64,000 bases of DNA from Ruegeria profundi (GCF_001507545.1 NZ_LQBP01000013.1:28834-92833); one strand, 5' to 3'. Shown: positions 44,900 through 53,281, numbered from the stretch's first letter. Translations and numbers: made by a program. Notes: a model not told the origin generated them from the letters alone.

Positions 44900-45641
44900 T
44901 CCCGTTCTTGCCACGCTGAACCTGAACAAAAGCTTTGGGGCGCTCAAAGCCACGGATGACGTGTCCATTGACCTGAAGCCGGGGGAAATCCACGCAATTA
45001 TCGGCCCCAATGGCGCGGGTAAGTCGACGTTGATCCAGCAGATTTGCGGTGGGTTGAGGCCCGACTCGGGACGCGTGATGCTAAGGGGTCAGGACGTATC
45101 GGGGTTCAGCACCCAAGCGCGTGCGCGGGCCGGGCTGGGGCGCACGTTCCAGATTTCGCAGCTTTGCATGGAGGACAGCGTTCTTGAAAACGCGGTGCTG
45201 GGCGCAATGGGGGCCGAACATATGGCCTGGCGGTTCTGGCGGCCAGCCTTGAAACGCTCAGCCCTGCGCGAGCGGGCCGAGGCCGCCTTGGAGCGGGTTG
45301 GTCTGACAGAAAACCGCGATACGCGCTGTGCCAATCTCAGCCACGGCCAGCGGCGGCAGTTGGAAGTCGCGGTGGCGCTGACCTTGTCGCCAAAGGCCTT
45401 TGTCATGGATGAGCCGATGGCGGGTTTGGGCGCCGAGGGGTCCAAACGGCTGACCGGGTTTCTGGATGGTCTTCGGCAAGAAGCCCCCATTCTTCTGGTC
45501 GAGCATGACATGGATGCAGTTTTTGCCTTGGCTGATCGGATTAGCGTTTTGGTCTATGGCAAGGTCATCGCCACCGGTACAGCGGATGAAATCCGCTCAA
45601 GCCGCGAAGTGCGCGACGCGTATCTGGGGGATGAGGCATGA
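44892..45641 (+). CDS. ABC transporter ATPase (LivG)
   Basis: 249 residues. Walker A IGPNGAGKSTLI, Q-loop in GRTFQISQLCM, signature LSHGQRRQLEVAVAL (first residue of the usual LSGGQ varied to LSHGQ), Walker B KAFVMDEPMAGLG and switch His in LLVEHDMD. LivG-type ATPase of branched-chain and aromatic-acid importers; coupled to LivF by ATGA. Confidence 0.9.
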   Translation: MSDPVLATLNLNKSFGALKATDDVSIDLKPGEIHAIIGPNGAGKSTLIQQICGGLRPDSGRVMLRGQDVSGFSTQARARAGLGRTFQISQLCMEDSVLENAVLGAMGAEHMAWRFWRPALKRSALRERAEAALERVGLTENRDTRCANLSHGQRRQLEVAVALTLSPKAFVMDEPMAGLGAEGSKRLTGFLDGLRQEAPILLVEHDMDAVFALADRISVLVYGKVIATGTADEIRSSREVRDAYLGDEA

Positions 45642-46324
45642 CGCTTTTGCGGATAGAAAACCTCACCGCGACCTATGGCGTCAGCCAGGCGCTGTTCGGC
45701 GTTGATCTTGAGATGTCGGAAGGGCAGGTCACGGCCCTGATGGGGCGCAATGGGATGGGCAAGACCACCACGGTAAAGGCCATTTGCCGGATGATCCGGT
45801 CTGAGGGTACGTTGACGCTGGACGGGCAGGATCTGCACGCATTACCCAGCCACAAGGTCGCCCGTCAGGGCGTGGGGTTGGTGCCGGAAGGACGCCGCTG
45901 TTTCGCTGATCTGACCGTGCGTGAGAACCTGATCGCCGCCGCGCGCCCGGGATACTGGTCCTTGGGCCGCGTGACGGATCTGTTTCCCCGTTTGGCCGAG
46001 CGTCAGACCCAACGGGCGGTTTCATTGTCGGGCGGAGAGCAGCAGATGCTGGCGATTGGTCGCGCTTTGATGACGAACCCTCGGTTGTTGATACTGGACG
46101 AAGCAACAGAGGGTCTTGCGCCAATCGTCCGACAGGAAATCTGGGCGGCGTTGCATCGTCTACGGCAAGAGACCAACGTGGCGATTCTGCTCATCGACAA
46201 GTCAATAAAGGAACTGGCGTCTGTGTCCGACAGGGCGGTCATACTGGAACGTGGGCGCACCGTCTGGTCGGGCAAAATGGACGAACTGACCTCGGACATT
46301 TCAGAGAAATACGTGGGGGTTTGA
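45638..46324 (+). CDS. ABC transporter ATPase (LivF)
   Basis: 228 residues. Walker A MGRNGMGKTTTV, signature SLSGGEQQMLAIGRAL, Walker B RLLILDEATEGLAP, then ILLIDKSIKEL: the usual switch His (LVEQ/EH in LivF) is replaced by Asp-Lys context (LLIDKS), which is worth noting. VGLVPEGRRCFADLTVREN is LivF-typical. Second ATPase of the importer. Its TGA overlaps the thioesterase ATG (TGATG). Confidence 0.85.
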   Translation: MTLLRIENLTATYGVSQALFGVDLEMSEGQVTALMGRNGMGKTTTVKAICRMIRSEGTLTLDGQDLHALPSHKVARQGVGLVPEGRRCFADLTVRENLIAAARPGYWSLGRVTDLFPRLAERQTQRAVSLSGGEQQMLAIGRALMTNPRLLILDEATEGLAPIVRQEIWAALHRLRQETNVAILLIDKSIKELASVSDRAVILERGRTVWSGKMDELTSDISEKYVGV

Positions 46325-46731
46325 TGGCGTTCGAATTTCATCAAAAAGTGCTTTTCAAACATTGCGACCCCGCCGGGATCGTGTTTTTTCCACGCTATTT
46401 TGAGATAATCAATGATTGTGTCGAAGCGTTCTTTGATCAGGGGTTAAATGCCCCGTTTCATGATCTGCATCGCAATGGGGCGGTGCCGACCGTGCAAATT
46501 CAGACCCAGTTTCCGGCTCCAAGCCGCCATGGCGATGAATTGGTTTTTCAACTCGAGATCACACAGGTCGGCCGCAGTTCGGCAGATTACAAGATGACCG
46601 CATGTTGCGGGGATGAGGTGCGCCTGACCACTTCGGCAACCTTAGTCAACGTCACCGCAAATGGCCGCCCCGAGGCTTGGCCAGATGTGATCCGCAGCAA
46701 GCTAACCGAATTCAAGGGGGGCGCGACATGA
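46324..46731 (+). CDS. Acyl-CoA thioesterase, 4-hydroxybenzoyl-CoA type
   Basis: 135 residues, hot-dog fold. VLFKHCDPAGIVFFPRYFEI holds the catalytic Asp of the 4HBT/YbgC group, in the usual place (about residue 15). It could release aromatic acid from dead-end CoA esters, for instance when CoA runs low, as in other aromatic-CoA operons. Coupled to RidA by ATGA overlap. Confidence 0.85.
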   Translation: MAFEFHQKVLFKHCDPAGIVFFPRYFEIINDCVEAFFDQGLNAPFHDLHRNGAVPTVQIQTQFPAPSRHGDELVFQLEITQVGRSSADYKMTACCGDEVRLTTSATLVNVTANGRPEAWPDVIRSKLTEFKGGAT

Positions 46732-47123
46732 GCCACAAAATCATCCAGCCTGACGGATGGCTTCCGGCAAAAGGCTATGCAAATGGCGTTCTGACAAAGG
46801 ATGGGACGCTTCATATCGGCGGCCAGATCGGCTGGGACGCAAACAAGACCTTCGTCAGCGGTGGCTTCATCGGCCAGATGAAACAAGCGCTTCAAAACAT
46901 CGTGGATATCGTCGAAGCCGCGGGCGGTCAGGCATCGGATGTGACCCGCCTGACGTGGTTTGTCACCGATAAAAGCGAATACCTTGCCAAACAGGCCGAG
47001 GTTGGTGCCGCCTACCGCGAGGTGTTCGGCAAGCATTTCCCCGCCATGTCGATGATCATCGTGGCCGGTCTGGTCGAAGACGAAGCGCTTGTGGAAATCG
47101 AAGCCACGGCGCATTTGCCCTAA
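46728..47123 (+). CDS. RidA/YjgF-family protein lacking the canonical arginine
   Basis: 131 residues of the Rid fold: GYANGVLTKDGTLHIGGQIG, QMKQALQNIVDIVEAAGG, TWFVTDKSEYL, then FPAMSMIIVAGLVEDEALVE and IEATAHLP. In active RidA imine deaminases the penultimate block reads (F)PARS with Arg105; here it is PAMS, so that residue is Met. By family rules this points to a non-deaminase Rid subgroup with another role. It ends the operon, and the monooxygenase/reductase product is an enamine, so a part in handling that amino group is an attractive but untested idea. Confidence 0.8.
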   Translation: MSHKIIQPDGWLPAKGYANGVLTKDGTLHIGGQIGWDANKTFVSGGFIGQMKQALQNIVDIVEAAGGQASDVTRLTWFVTDKSEYLAKQAEVGAAYREVFGKHFPAMSMIIVAGLVEDEALVEIEATAHLP

Positions 47124-47138
47124 GACGCGAAGCCTGCC

Positions 47139-47530
47139 TAGAACCGATAGGTGGCACCAAATAGCGGTCTGGACTGATCAAAGCTGCAATCGTTGCTATT
47201 ATTGTCGCGATCAAATGAAGTATACCGTTATTCGCCCTGCAGCCCTCACCTGTCGTCAAAAGTATAATCGGCGCTCAGCAGAACCGACCACGCCCGACTG
47301 CCGCTGCGGAAACCGCAGTAATCAGCATATGCGGTGCTGCTCCATCTGAAACCACCCGCAGGACCTGCGCTACCAATAGTCAGGTTTGTGTAATTAGAGA
47401 CCGCCAGCACTCTCGATTGTCTCTTTGTTTCGGACCGTGCACCCATGAAGGCGAAATCCAGGTTTTTCCACGCGTCGTGAAAGCTCAGCGTACCTAAGGG
47501 GGTTTCAATGCGGGTTTCCGTCTCGGGCAT
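47139..47530 (-). pseudogene. Decayed outer-membrane beta-barrel protein gene
   Basis: The minus frame from 47530 reads into SVLLSADYTFDDR, then TGA and, six codons later, TAA, and continues in the same frame through RYTSFDRDNNSNDCSFDQS to LFGATYRF and a stop at about 47139. The final GATYRF with terminal Phe is how outer-membrane barrels end, and the segment before the stops has barrel-like alternation. The upstream end is missing. Two stops in one frame mark it as a pseudogene unless readthrough occurs. Confidence 0.5.
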
Positions 47531-48255
47531 GGATACATAAATCTTGGCCTCTTAGGACCCGTCGGACCGTTGCCGTGGCACCGAACAAAGCCGACGACGA
47601 GGTTGAGATTTTCCTTTTGCATTGGAGGCATTCCTTCTCTGCCATGTGTTTCCCGAGTTGCGGACGTTTGTTTGCTGGATGCTAAGCCGCCAAACCTTTG
47701 GAGTGTTGCACGCTTGGTACTCGGCGCAATACGGATAACCAGAACCAGTGAGCCCCCTGAAATTCGGACACTGATATGAGGTTTGGTTTGTTGCCTGCTG
47801 TTCTTCGATGAAGAGAAGATCAGAGTTGTTGAAGCGGACGGGTAACTTGCCCGACTTCAGGGTGCCCCAGTCCTGCTCTATTGGCTGAGAAAAGAAGAAA
47901 TCCCGACCGATCCGCAGGAGCAGAGAGTAGCTTAGTCCACGCCAAAACCCCTGCAAAATTTGAGGAGTAGGTTACAAAATTGGAAGCTGAATGAACTTTT
48001 GTATTTAGCAATACAAGACTGACGGGCGCACATTGCGAACCTCAGTCACTGATCACCAGGTATCCACAGCACCTTTTTGATATTTTTGATAATTCTTGTC
48101 ACTAGCCTGCACTATCAATAGTCAACTTTGAATGTGTAGGTGCGTAGCTGGAAACAAAATCTGGAAACAGAATCGAGCTTTATGACGCCATCTCAGGTGC
48201 AAGAATGCCAACGTATAGTCAAGGTCTGCACCGGTTGATTGACGGGAGGAACTCC
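47531..48255. other. Intergenic stretch before the nucleobase permease
   Basis: 725 bases. A minus frame at 47552-47956 has no ribosome site or known features and I do not call it. The right third is AT-rich and should hold the promoter of the NCS2 permease. No RNA gene seen. Confidence 0.35.
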
Positions 48256-49722
48256 ATGACTGCTTCAAATATAGGAACCCCGGAGCAACTCCGTGATCCG
48301 AACTACTTTCCAGCTATTTACCGAGCCGTTCCATTGGGTGTTCAGCATGTTCTGGCAATGTTCGTTTCAAATGTAACCCCTGCAATTATTGTTGCGGGCG
48401 CTGCCGGCTTTGGTTTTGGGTCAAATAGCCCGGATTTTCCTGAATTACTGTACCTTATCCAAATGTCGATGCTGTTTGCAGGCGTCGCAACGCTGATGCA
48501 AACCGTTACTATTGGTCCTGTCGGTGCAGCCCTGCCCATCGTGCAAGGCACCTCGTTTGCATTTATTCCAATCATGATACCTCTGGTTGCGGGGAAGGGT
48601 GTTGACGGTCTAGCAGCACTTTTTGGCGGCGTGATAATTGGCGGTCTTTTTCACTCTCTACTTGGCACCGTGATAGGTAGAATACGCTTTGCGCTGCCGC
48701 CTTTGGTTACCGGTCTTGTTGTCACCATGATCGGGCTCGCGTTGGTGAAAGTCGGCATTGAGTACGCCGCCGGTGGTGTACCCGCAAAGGCCTCAGGCGC
48801 AGAAAGCTACGGATCTCTCTCGAGTTGGGCACCAGCTCTGATCGTTGTATTTGTAACTCTTGGCCTTAAATTCTTTGCTCGCGGAATGCTGTCTGTGTCG
48901 GCGGTTCTGATCGGAATTCTTGTTGGTTACGTGTACTGCATATTCGTTGGAAAACTCCCAATAGAGGCAATTTCGGGATCCTGGGAACGGTCCGCTGCTT
49001 TCGCGCTGCCACAACCCTTCAAATACGGTTTTGAGTTCTCATTGGCCGCCGTGATCGGCTTTTGCCTCATGGCTTTTGTTTCGGCTGTTGAAACCGTCGG
49101 GGACGTGTCCGGGATAACGAAGGGTGGTGCTAACCGCGAGGCAACGGACAGAGAAATCGAAGGTGCGACATACGCTGATGGCTTCGGTACTGCACTTGCA
49201 GGAATTTTTGGAGGGTTCCCAAATACTTCCTTCAGCCAAAACGTTGGCCTGATTGCTATGACCGGGGTAATGAGCAGGCATGTCGTTACCATCGGCGCCA
49301 TATTCTTGATCATATGCGGACTGATACCCAAGGTAGGCGGTATCATTCGAACTGTCCCAATCGAGGTGCTCGGTGGTGGGGTAATTGTCATGTTCGGAAT
49401 GGTTGTCGCCGCAGGTGTTTCAATGCTGTCGGATGTGACTTGGAACCGTCGCAACATGGTTATTTTTGCGGTCTCTCTTTCGATAGGTCTGGGTCTGCAA
49501 CTAGAGGTAATGAACGTCGCGCCTGGCTCGGCAAACGCCCTGCAACACCTTCCTGACACACTGAGGATATTGGGTGCTTCAGGCATTTTACCTGCGGCTC
49601 TCATCGCCATTGTTCTTAACCTCATTCTGCCAGAGACGCTCGCGGATGAAGCAACCGAAGAAGTATCCGGGGGAATGGCAGGACACGGTCGTAGTGAAAT
49701 GATGAAAGATGATCACGTCTGA
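48256..49722 (+). CDS. NCS2-family nucleobase:cation symporter (uracil/xanthine permease)
   Basis: 488 residues from ATG 48256 (GGGAGG 7 bases upstream). About 12-14 hydrophobic helices. The opening (LGVQHVLAMFVSNVTPAIIV) and GTSFAFIPIMIPLV are typical, as are FVSAVETVGDVSGITKGGAN and GGFPNTSFSQNVGLIAMTGV, which line the substrate site (Glu of AVETVGD, Asn of FPNTSFSQN). NCS2 members take up uracil, xanthine or uric acid with H+ or Na+. The FSQN form resembles xanthine/urate carriers, but I would not fix the substrate. Stand-alone gene. Confidence 0.85.
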   Translation: MTASNIGTPEQLRDPNYFPAIYRAVPLGVQHVLAMFVSNVTPAIIVAGAAGFGFGSNSPDFPELLYLIQMSMLFAGVATLMQTVTIGPVGAALPIVQGTSFAFIPIMIPLVAGKGVDGLAALFGGVIIGGLFHSLLGTVIGRIRFALPPLVTGLVVTMIGLALVKVGIEYAAGGVPAKASGAESYGSLSSWAPALIVVFVTLGLKFFARGMLSVSAVLIGILVGYVYCIFVGKLPIEAISGSWERSAAFALPQPFKYGFEFSLAAVIGFCLMAFVSAVETVGDVSGITKGGANREATDREIEGATYADGFGTALAGIFGGFPNTSFSQNVGLIAMTGVMSRHVVTIGAIFLIICGLIPKVGGIIRTVPIEVLGGGVIVMFGMVVAAGVSMLSDVTWNRRNMVIFAVSLSIGLGLQLEVMNVAPGSANALQHLPDTLRILGASGILPAALIAIVLNLILPETLADEATEEVSGGMAGHGRSEMMKDDHV

Positions 49723-50064
49723 TATTGCATAAGCGGCAAACTCCCCTTCGCTTTGGAAAGGAATTCAGCCCAAACGTTGGGTTGAAAGCTCGGGGTTGCA
49801 ATTTACTGACCTTGGAAAGGGCGTTTGTAAAAAAATCCGCGTTTCGATCCACAAAGTCCGCCGACGAAGACCGAGGAGCATTAAAGGTCAACGCTTCCGA
49901 CAAAAAACGCACTGACGATGACTGGTGTTCGACTCATTGTGAGCAGGCAAACTTGTTGGCATCGATTTGCACGAACCGCGTGGAATTCGCACGGTTATGA
50001 TAAATTCGCATTGTCATGGAAGATGGCTGTGCTGCCAGTCTGCGGCTATCCAGTCTGGGGGCAA

Positions 50065-50090
50065 TTCCCTGTTCGTTAGGGAACAGGGAA
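50065..50090. repeat. REP-like palindrome TTCCCTGTTC/GAACAGGGAA
   Basis: A perfect 10-bp inverted repeat, TTCCCTGTTC (50065-50074) and GAACAGGGAA (50081-50090), with six bases between. Similar GAACAGGGAA palindromes recur in Rhodobacteraceae genomes in my memory, so it may be a dispersed REP-type element. Confidence 0.45.
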
Positions 50091-50095
50091 ATTTG

Positions 50096-50329
50096 CCATC
50101 GCGAACAGGTAAACCGCCGAAAGACACCCGCTTCAAACCGGGCAAGTCTGGCAATCCAAAGGGGTGGCCCAGGGGATCAAATAACAAACGTCCGGGCATG
50201 CATGAGGAGCGGATGAAAGATATCGTTCTCGATGAGGTATACCGCGACATCACGATCCGGGAAGGGCACCGCAGCGTGACCGTTCCCATGGCGCAGGCGT
50301 GCGGAAGCCGGGATAGAAACCATGGATGA
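50096..50329 (+). pseudogene. DUF5681 gene remnant
   Basis: The plus frame reads RTGKPPKDTRFKPGKSGNPK and GWPRGSNNKRP, the N-terminal mark of DUF5681 (xGKPPxxxxFKPGxSGNPKGxPKGSxN), then VYRDITIREGHRSVTVPMAQ, after which it leaves the family and stops at 50329. A normal DUF5681 protein is longer and begins differently, so it is truncated at both ends. DUF5681 genes occur in prophages and mobile elements. Confidence 0.6.
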
Positions 50330-50606
50330 GCCCATTCCGCATCCGGATCACATCAAGATCGACTTGCGAACTGGCAAGGTGCGCATTGTCGGACCAATGA
50401 CCAAAGAAGAGAAAGAGAAATTGGACGACTGGCGTAGAAAACTCCCTGACCTCCCTGCCAACATCGACGATCTGCGTGAAGCGATGGTCCACGAAACTGA
50501 CCCAGATGAGATCGCAGAGCTCGAATGCCACATCCGGACAGGTGAAGAGCTTTATGATCGGGTCAGCACCGCTTTGGCTGTCGTGGATAAATCTCCGCCC
50601 AGGTGA
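50322..50606 (+). CDS. Hypothetical protein (94 aa) following the DUF5681 remnant
   Basis: Starts with MDEPIPHPDHIKIDLRTGKV, then RIVGPMTKEEKEKLDDWRRK and a charged helical tail ending VVDKSPPR. It overlaps the DUF5681 remnant by eight bases, as if originally a coupled pair. Small acidic partner proteins after DUF5681 are common in alphaproteobacteria, as far as I recall; function unknown. It appears intact, but with its partner broken it may be on the way out. Confidence 0.5.
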   Translation: MDEPIPHPDHIKIDLRTGKVRIVGPMTKEEKEKLDDWRRKLPDLPANIDDLREAMVHETDPDEIAELECHIRTGEELYDRVSTALAVVDKSPPR

Positions 50607-50763
50607 TTTGCAACTGACGGTGCCTTTAAAGTCGGCACAGCAACGCAAAGCGGTCATAAGGGGTACGGTAACAGATGACTGCGTCGAGCTGATTCTGTTG
50701 AAAATCATCGTGTTGCGATTGGAAAATGTGGGTGCTGATTGAAGGTGAGAGCGCCTATTATTG

Positions 50764-50925
50764 TTAGGTTATTTTCGGTTTCTGCGGTGCAGGAAAGGTC
50801 TTCGCCAGTTTACGGAGGTATTGGGCGGTGGCGGCGAAAAGGAATTTGCCATTTACGCCGCATGGGCCACGTAATCGGGGGCCAAGGATGCCTATAAGGT
50901 GTTCAAACAGCATCTCGACCTTCTT
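50764..50925 (-). pseudogene. IS1182/IS5-type transposase C-terminal remnant
   Basis: The minus frame reads KKVEMLFEHLIGILGPRLRG, then NGKFLFAATAQYLRKLAKTF and PAPQKPKIT before a stop at 50764. This is the end of IS1182-type transposases (RKKVEMLFAHLK...RLRGPxGAxxEFLLAATAQNLRKLAK). Only about 53 codons remain, with no start. Confidence 0.75.
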
Positions 50926-50949
50926 CCTCAACCACATTGAGATTTCGTA

Positions 50950-51257
50950 TTGGCGGGTCTTAGCGATATTTCGGGCGACCTATCGCCCTCGCGCACCCAG
51001 GCGGGTGAGCGTGATGTGCCCGGTGGCATTACCAAGGCAGGGGATGTCAATCTGAGGCGGGCGCTGTGCCGGGCTGCGACTGTCATGATGAACCGGGGAC
51101 GCTCGATATGGTTGCGAACATGGGTGCCCAGCTTGCCCGACGCCGAGGTCGGAAAATAGCGATGGTTACCCTCGCTTGCCGCATTGCTGTCATCCTTCAT
51201 CGGATTTGGGTCGCTGGCACCGTATTGCAGCCCCACGCGGCACCGAACATGGCCTGA
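50950..51257 (+). pseudogene. IS110-family transposase C-terminal remnant, frameshifted
   Basis: From 50950: SGDLSPSRTQAGERDVPGGI, then TKAGDVNLRRALCRAATVMM, the Transposase_20 region of IS110. A frame change near 51150 is needed to continue into KIAMVTLACRIAVILHRIWV before the stop at 51257. The N-terminal DEDD domain is missing. Abuts the IS1182 remnant on the other strand. Confidence 0.75.
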
Positions 51258-51574
51258 TCGCCTGTTGATCCACCCGTTGCCTGCCTGATCGCAGGCCTTC
51301 GAAGTCCCGCGGGGACGTGGGTCCGATGGTGCCGTGGTCTGGACCGTCGCTGAAACCAATCCAGCACGCCAATGAGATGGGCAGATCGGAACTAAATAAT
51401 GTCGGCAGGCAAGGCGCTGAGCACGAACCTAAGCATGGACCCGAAGGACCCCAATCGAAGGCCGCGACAGAAAGCAGGGCGGGCACAAATTGACACAGCG
51501 GCACTGCCATCGCCGATCAATCATGCTGCGCAAAATAGCTTGACTGAGACAGCCCCGATGCAGAAGTCCTTAGC
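51258..51574. other. Probable IS110-flanking debris, no gene
   Basis: About 315 bases between the IS110 remnant and the LuxR-type gene. GC-rich, with no frame I recognise on either strand. It may be the outer part of the IS110 element. No terminator was found for the leftward regulator. Confidence 0.3.
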
Positions 51575-52408
51575 CTAGACGATCTGACGGTCTAAAGACT
51601 GTTTTCCAGAGTTTGCAGGTCGATTTAACAGATGCAAAAGCTCGATCTGACTAGAAGCGCCGGTCTTGGAAAATATCGAACTCAAGTGTGACCGAACGGT
51701 TGTTGGGCAAACAGACAAACTTTCAGATATTGTTCTGACCGTCATTCCTTCCTTCATCATCGCACAGATTCGGAATTCGCTTCTGCTTAAAGCTGCTGGA
51801 TTTCGAGCATCCAAGATCGGGACTATGCCTATTTCACGAATTTTTCTACGCTGGTGGCTTCGCGTCTGGTCAGATTGAGAGGAAACAACTCCGGGGGTGC
51901 GCTTGCTCCATCCAAATGCCAGTGTTGAAGCTAATAAAGAAAGAAAATCCAGATCTTCACGCGATGGTGCATGCCTATACTGTAATTCCAGATGATCAAG
52001 CTGGCTTTTACTAGACTCAAGCGGGATCACAACTATCTCATTGAATTCTTTTAGGGCAATTTCTCGACTTTGAGAAACGGATTCGCTGACAGACGGCAAC
52101 ATTTCCGACAAACGCCAAATTGAACCTGCCTTTGCGGATAAAATGCTGTCGCCTATTATCATTTCGATCTTAGTCTGAGGTTGCGAAGGCCAAATTTTTC
52201 CTTCATGGATACAGCGTCTTGCAAGATGCTTAACTTTTAATTCTTTTTTTGATGTGCGAACAATTAATGCAGCATCTGCATTAGCAAGTTGCATTATCTG
52301 GTTTAGGACAATCGGTATGGGCGCATTGCCACTTAATGCAAGTATCCATTCCATAACTGTCTTCAAGCTATCATCCGCACGAGCGGTCTTGGAGAAATTT
52401 ACACTCAT
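51575..52408 (-). CDS. LuxR-type (HTH) transcriptional regulator
   Basis: About 277 residues from ATG 52408 (an in-frame TTG at 52423 is 5 codons earlier). The C-terminal HTH_LuxR reads LSRSEFRICAMMKEGMTVRT, ISESLSVCPTTVRSHLSSIF, SKTGASSQIELLHLL. The N-terminal 190 residues lack an autoinducer-domain signature; a GAF-like sensor is possible. It is the only regulator near the Tad pilus locus and diverges from it across 550 bases, so it is a candidate controller of pilus genes. Confidence 0.8.
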   Translation of the reverse strand: MSVNFSKTARADDSLKTVMEWILALSGNAPIPIVLNQIMQLANADAALIVRTSKKELKVKHLARRCIHEGKIWPSQPQTKIEMIIGDSILSAKAGSIWRLSEMLPSVSESVSQSREIALKEFNEIVVIPLESSKSQLDHLELQYRHAPSREDLDFLSLLASTLAFGWSKRTPGVVSSQSDQTRSHQRRKIREIGIVPILDARNPAALSRSEFRICAMMKEGMTVRTISESLSVCPTTVRSHLSSIFSKTGASSQIELLHLLNRPANSGKQSLDRQIV

Positions 52409-52423
52409 TACTTTGTTTACCAA

Positions 52424-52956
52424 CCCAACCGGAACAATCAGTCGGGCTCCTTGTTGCGGCCCCCACCGCTTTCAACAACTTGCGCCGCGATCTTTGCAGG
52501 CGGCAAGCGATATGGCGTCTGGGAAACCAAGGAGCTTTGAAAGTGTAGAATAGTGGGGATCTTGTAAAGTATTGTAAATAAACAAAAAAATAAAAAAAAT
52601 TTCTGGAATCTTTCATGCGTTCCCAAGTCCTGCCTCCGAAATCAACGGCGGAACATTGTTTTTGGAAATGCATCAATCACCTCTAATTTTGCAATAATGT
52701 TTCCAGGGTCTGTGATTCGCGGCGAGTATGCGATTCGTCGAACATTAATGCTCTATTCATGTCGCATTAAAGTAAATCTCCTCAAGAAATATGGCTGATA
52801 TGAAGAAACAACCAAAGATAGAAAACTTTGCATCTTTGACTGAAGTTTGAAACCTATCCCCGGGCTAATTTGATTCCTGAGCTTAGGCAAAGCGCCTGCT
52901 TCCGTTGCTCTACATAGATAGCGGCGTATTTTTTAACTTAACCTTTCGGGGGAAAC
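52424..52956. other. Long AT-rich promoter region between LuxR-type gene and flp
   Basis: 533 bases without a gene, very AT-rich (for example AAACAAAAAAATAAAAAAAAT near 52580). It must carry the flp promoter and perhaps several regulator sites. I could not identify specific boxes. The length suggests a complex control region. Confidence 0.45.
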
Positions 52957-53136
52957 ATGACTAAATTTATGAAGAAGTTCGTGAAAGAAGAAAGCGGTGC
53001 GGCAATTGTTGAGTATGGCCTCGCGCTTTTGGTTGTTGGCTCGATTGCGGTTGGCGCATTCAGCTTCCTGGGCACCGAGACTGCTAATAATGTTGCTGGC
53101 GCCTGCGATGCTCTGAACGCAACCAATAACTGCTGA
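52957..53136 (+). CDS. flp: Flp/Fap type IVb pilin
   Basis: 59 residues, ATG 52957 with CGGGGGAA upstream. Typical Flp precursor: short basic leader MTKFMKKFVKEESG, cleaved after Gly by a prepilin peptidase, then AAIVEYGLALLVVGSIAVGA with the Glu-Tyr pair that defines Flp pilins. The mature pilin of about 45 residues ends in GACDALNATNNC, with two Cys that could form a small loop. Major structural subunit of the Tad pilus. A perfect hairpin follows at 53172-53207. Confidence 0.9.
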   Translation: MTKFMKKFVKEESGAAIVEYGLALLVVGSIAVGAFSFLGTETANNVAGACDALNATNNC

Positions 53137-53171
53137 TCCAGCGACGATTCAAAATTTGAAAAAACAACAGA

Positions 53172-53207
53172 ATTCTGCGCCGTCGCATCAGTAAAACGGC
53201 GCAGAAT
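53172..53207 (+). promoter_or_regulatory. Perfect 12-bp stem-loop between flp and cpaB
   Basis: ATTCTGCGCCGT (53172-53183) and ACGGCGCAGAAT (53196-53207) pair without mismatch across a 12-base loop. There is no U run, so it probably acts as a partial terminator or mRNA end-protector, keeping pilin far above assembly proteins. Confidence 0.7.
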
Positions 53208-53281
53208 CCATCGCCGGGATTTTCGAAAACAATCGAGTATAAAAATTTCGAATCTTTTGAGCGTAACTTTTGGAGAAAGAG

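Noticed and set aside
47552..47956. 134-residue minus-strand protein
   Set aside because: No ribosome site, no recognisable segment and a composition unlike neighbouring genes; probably chance.
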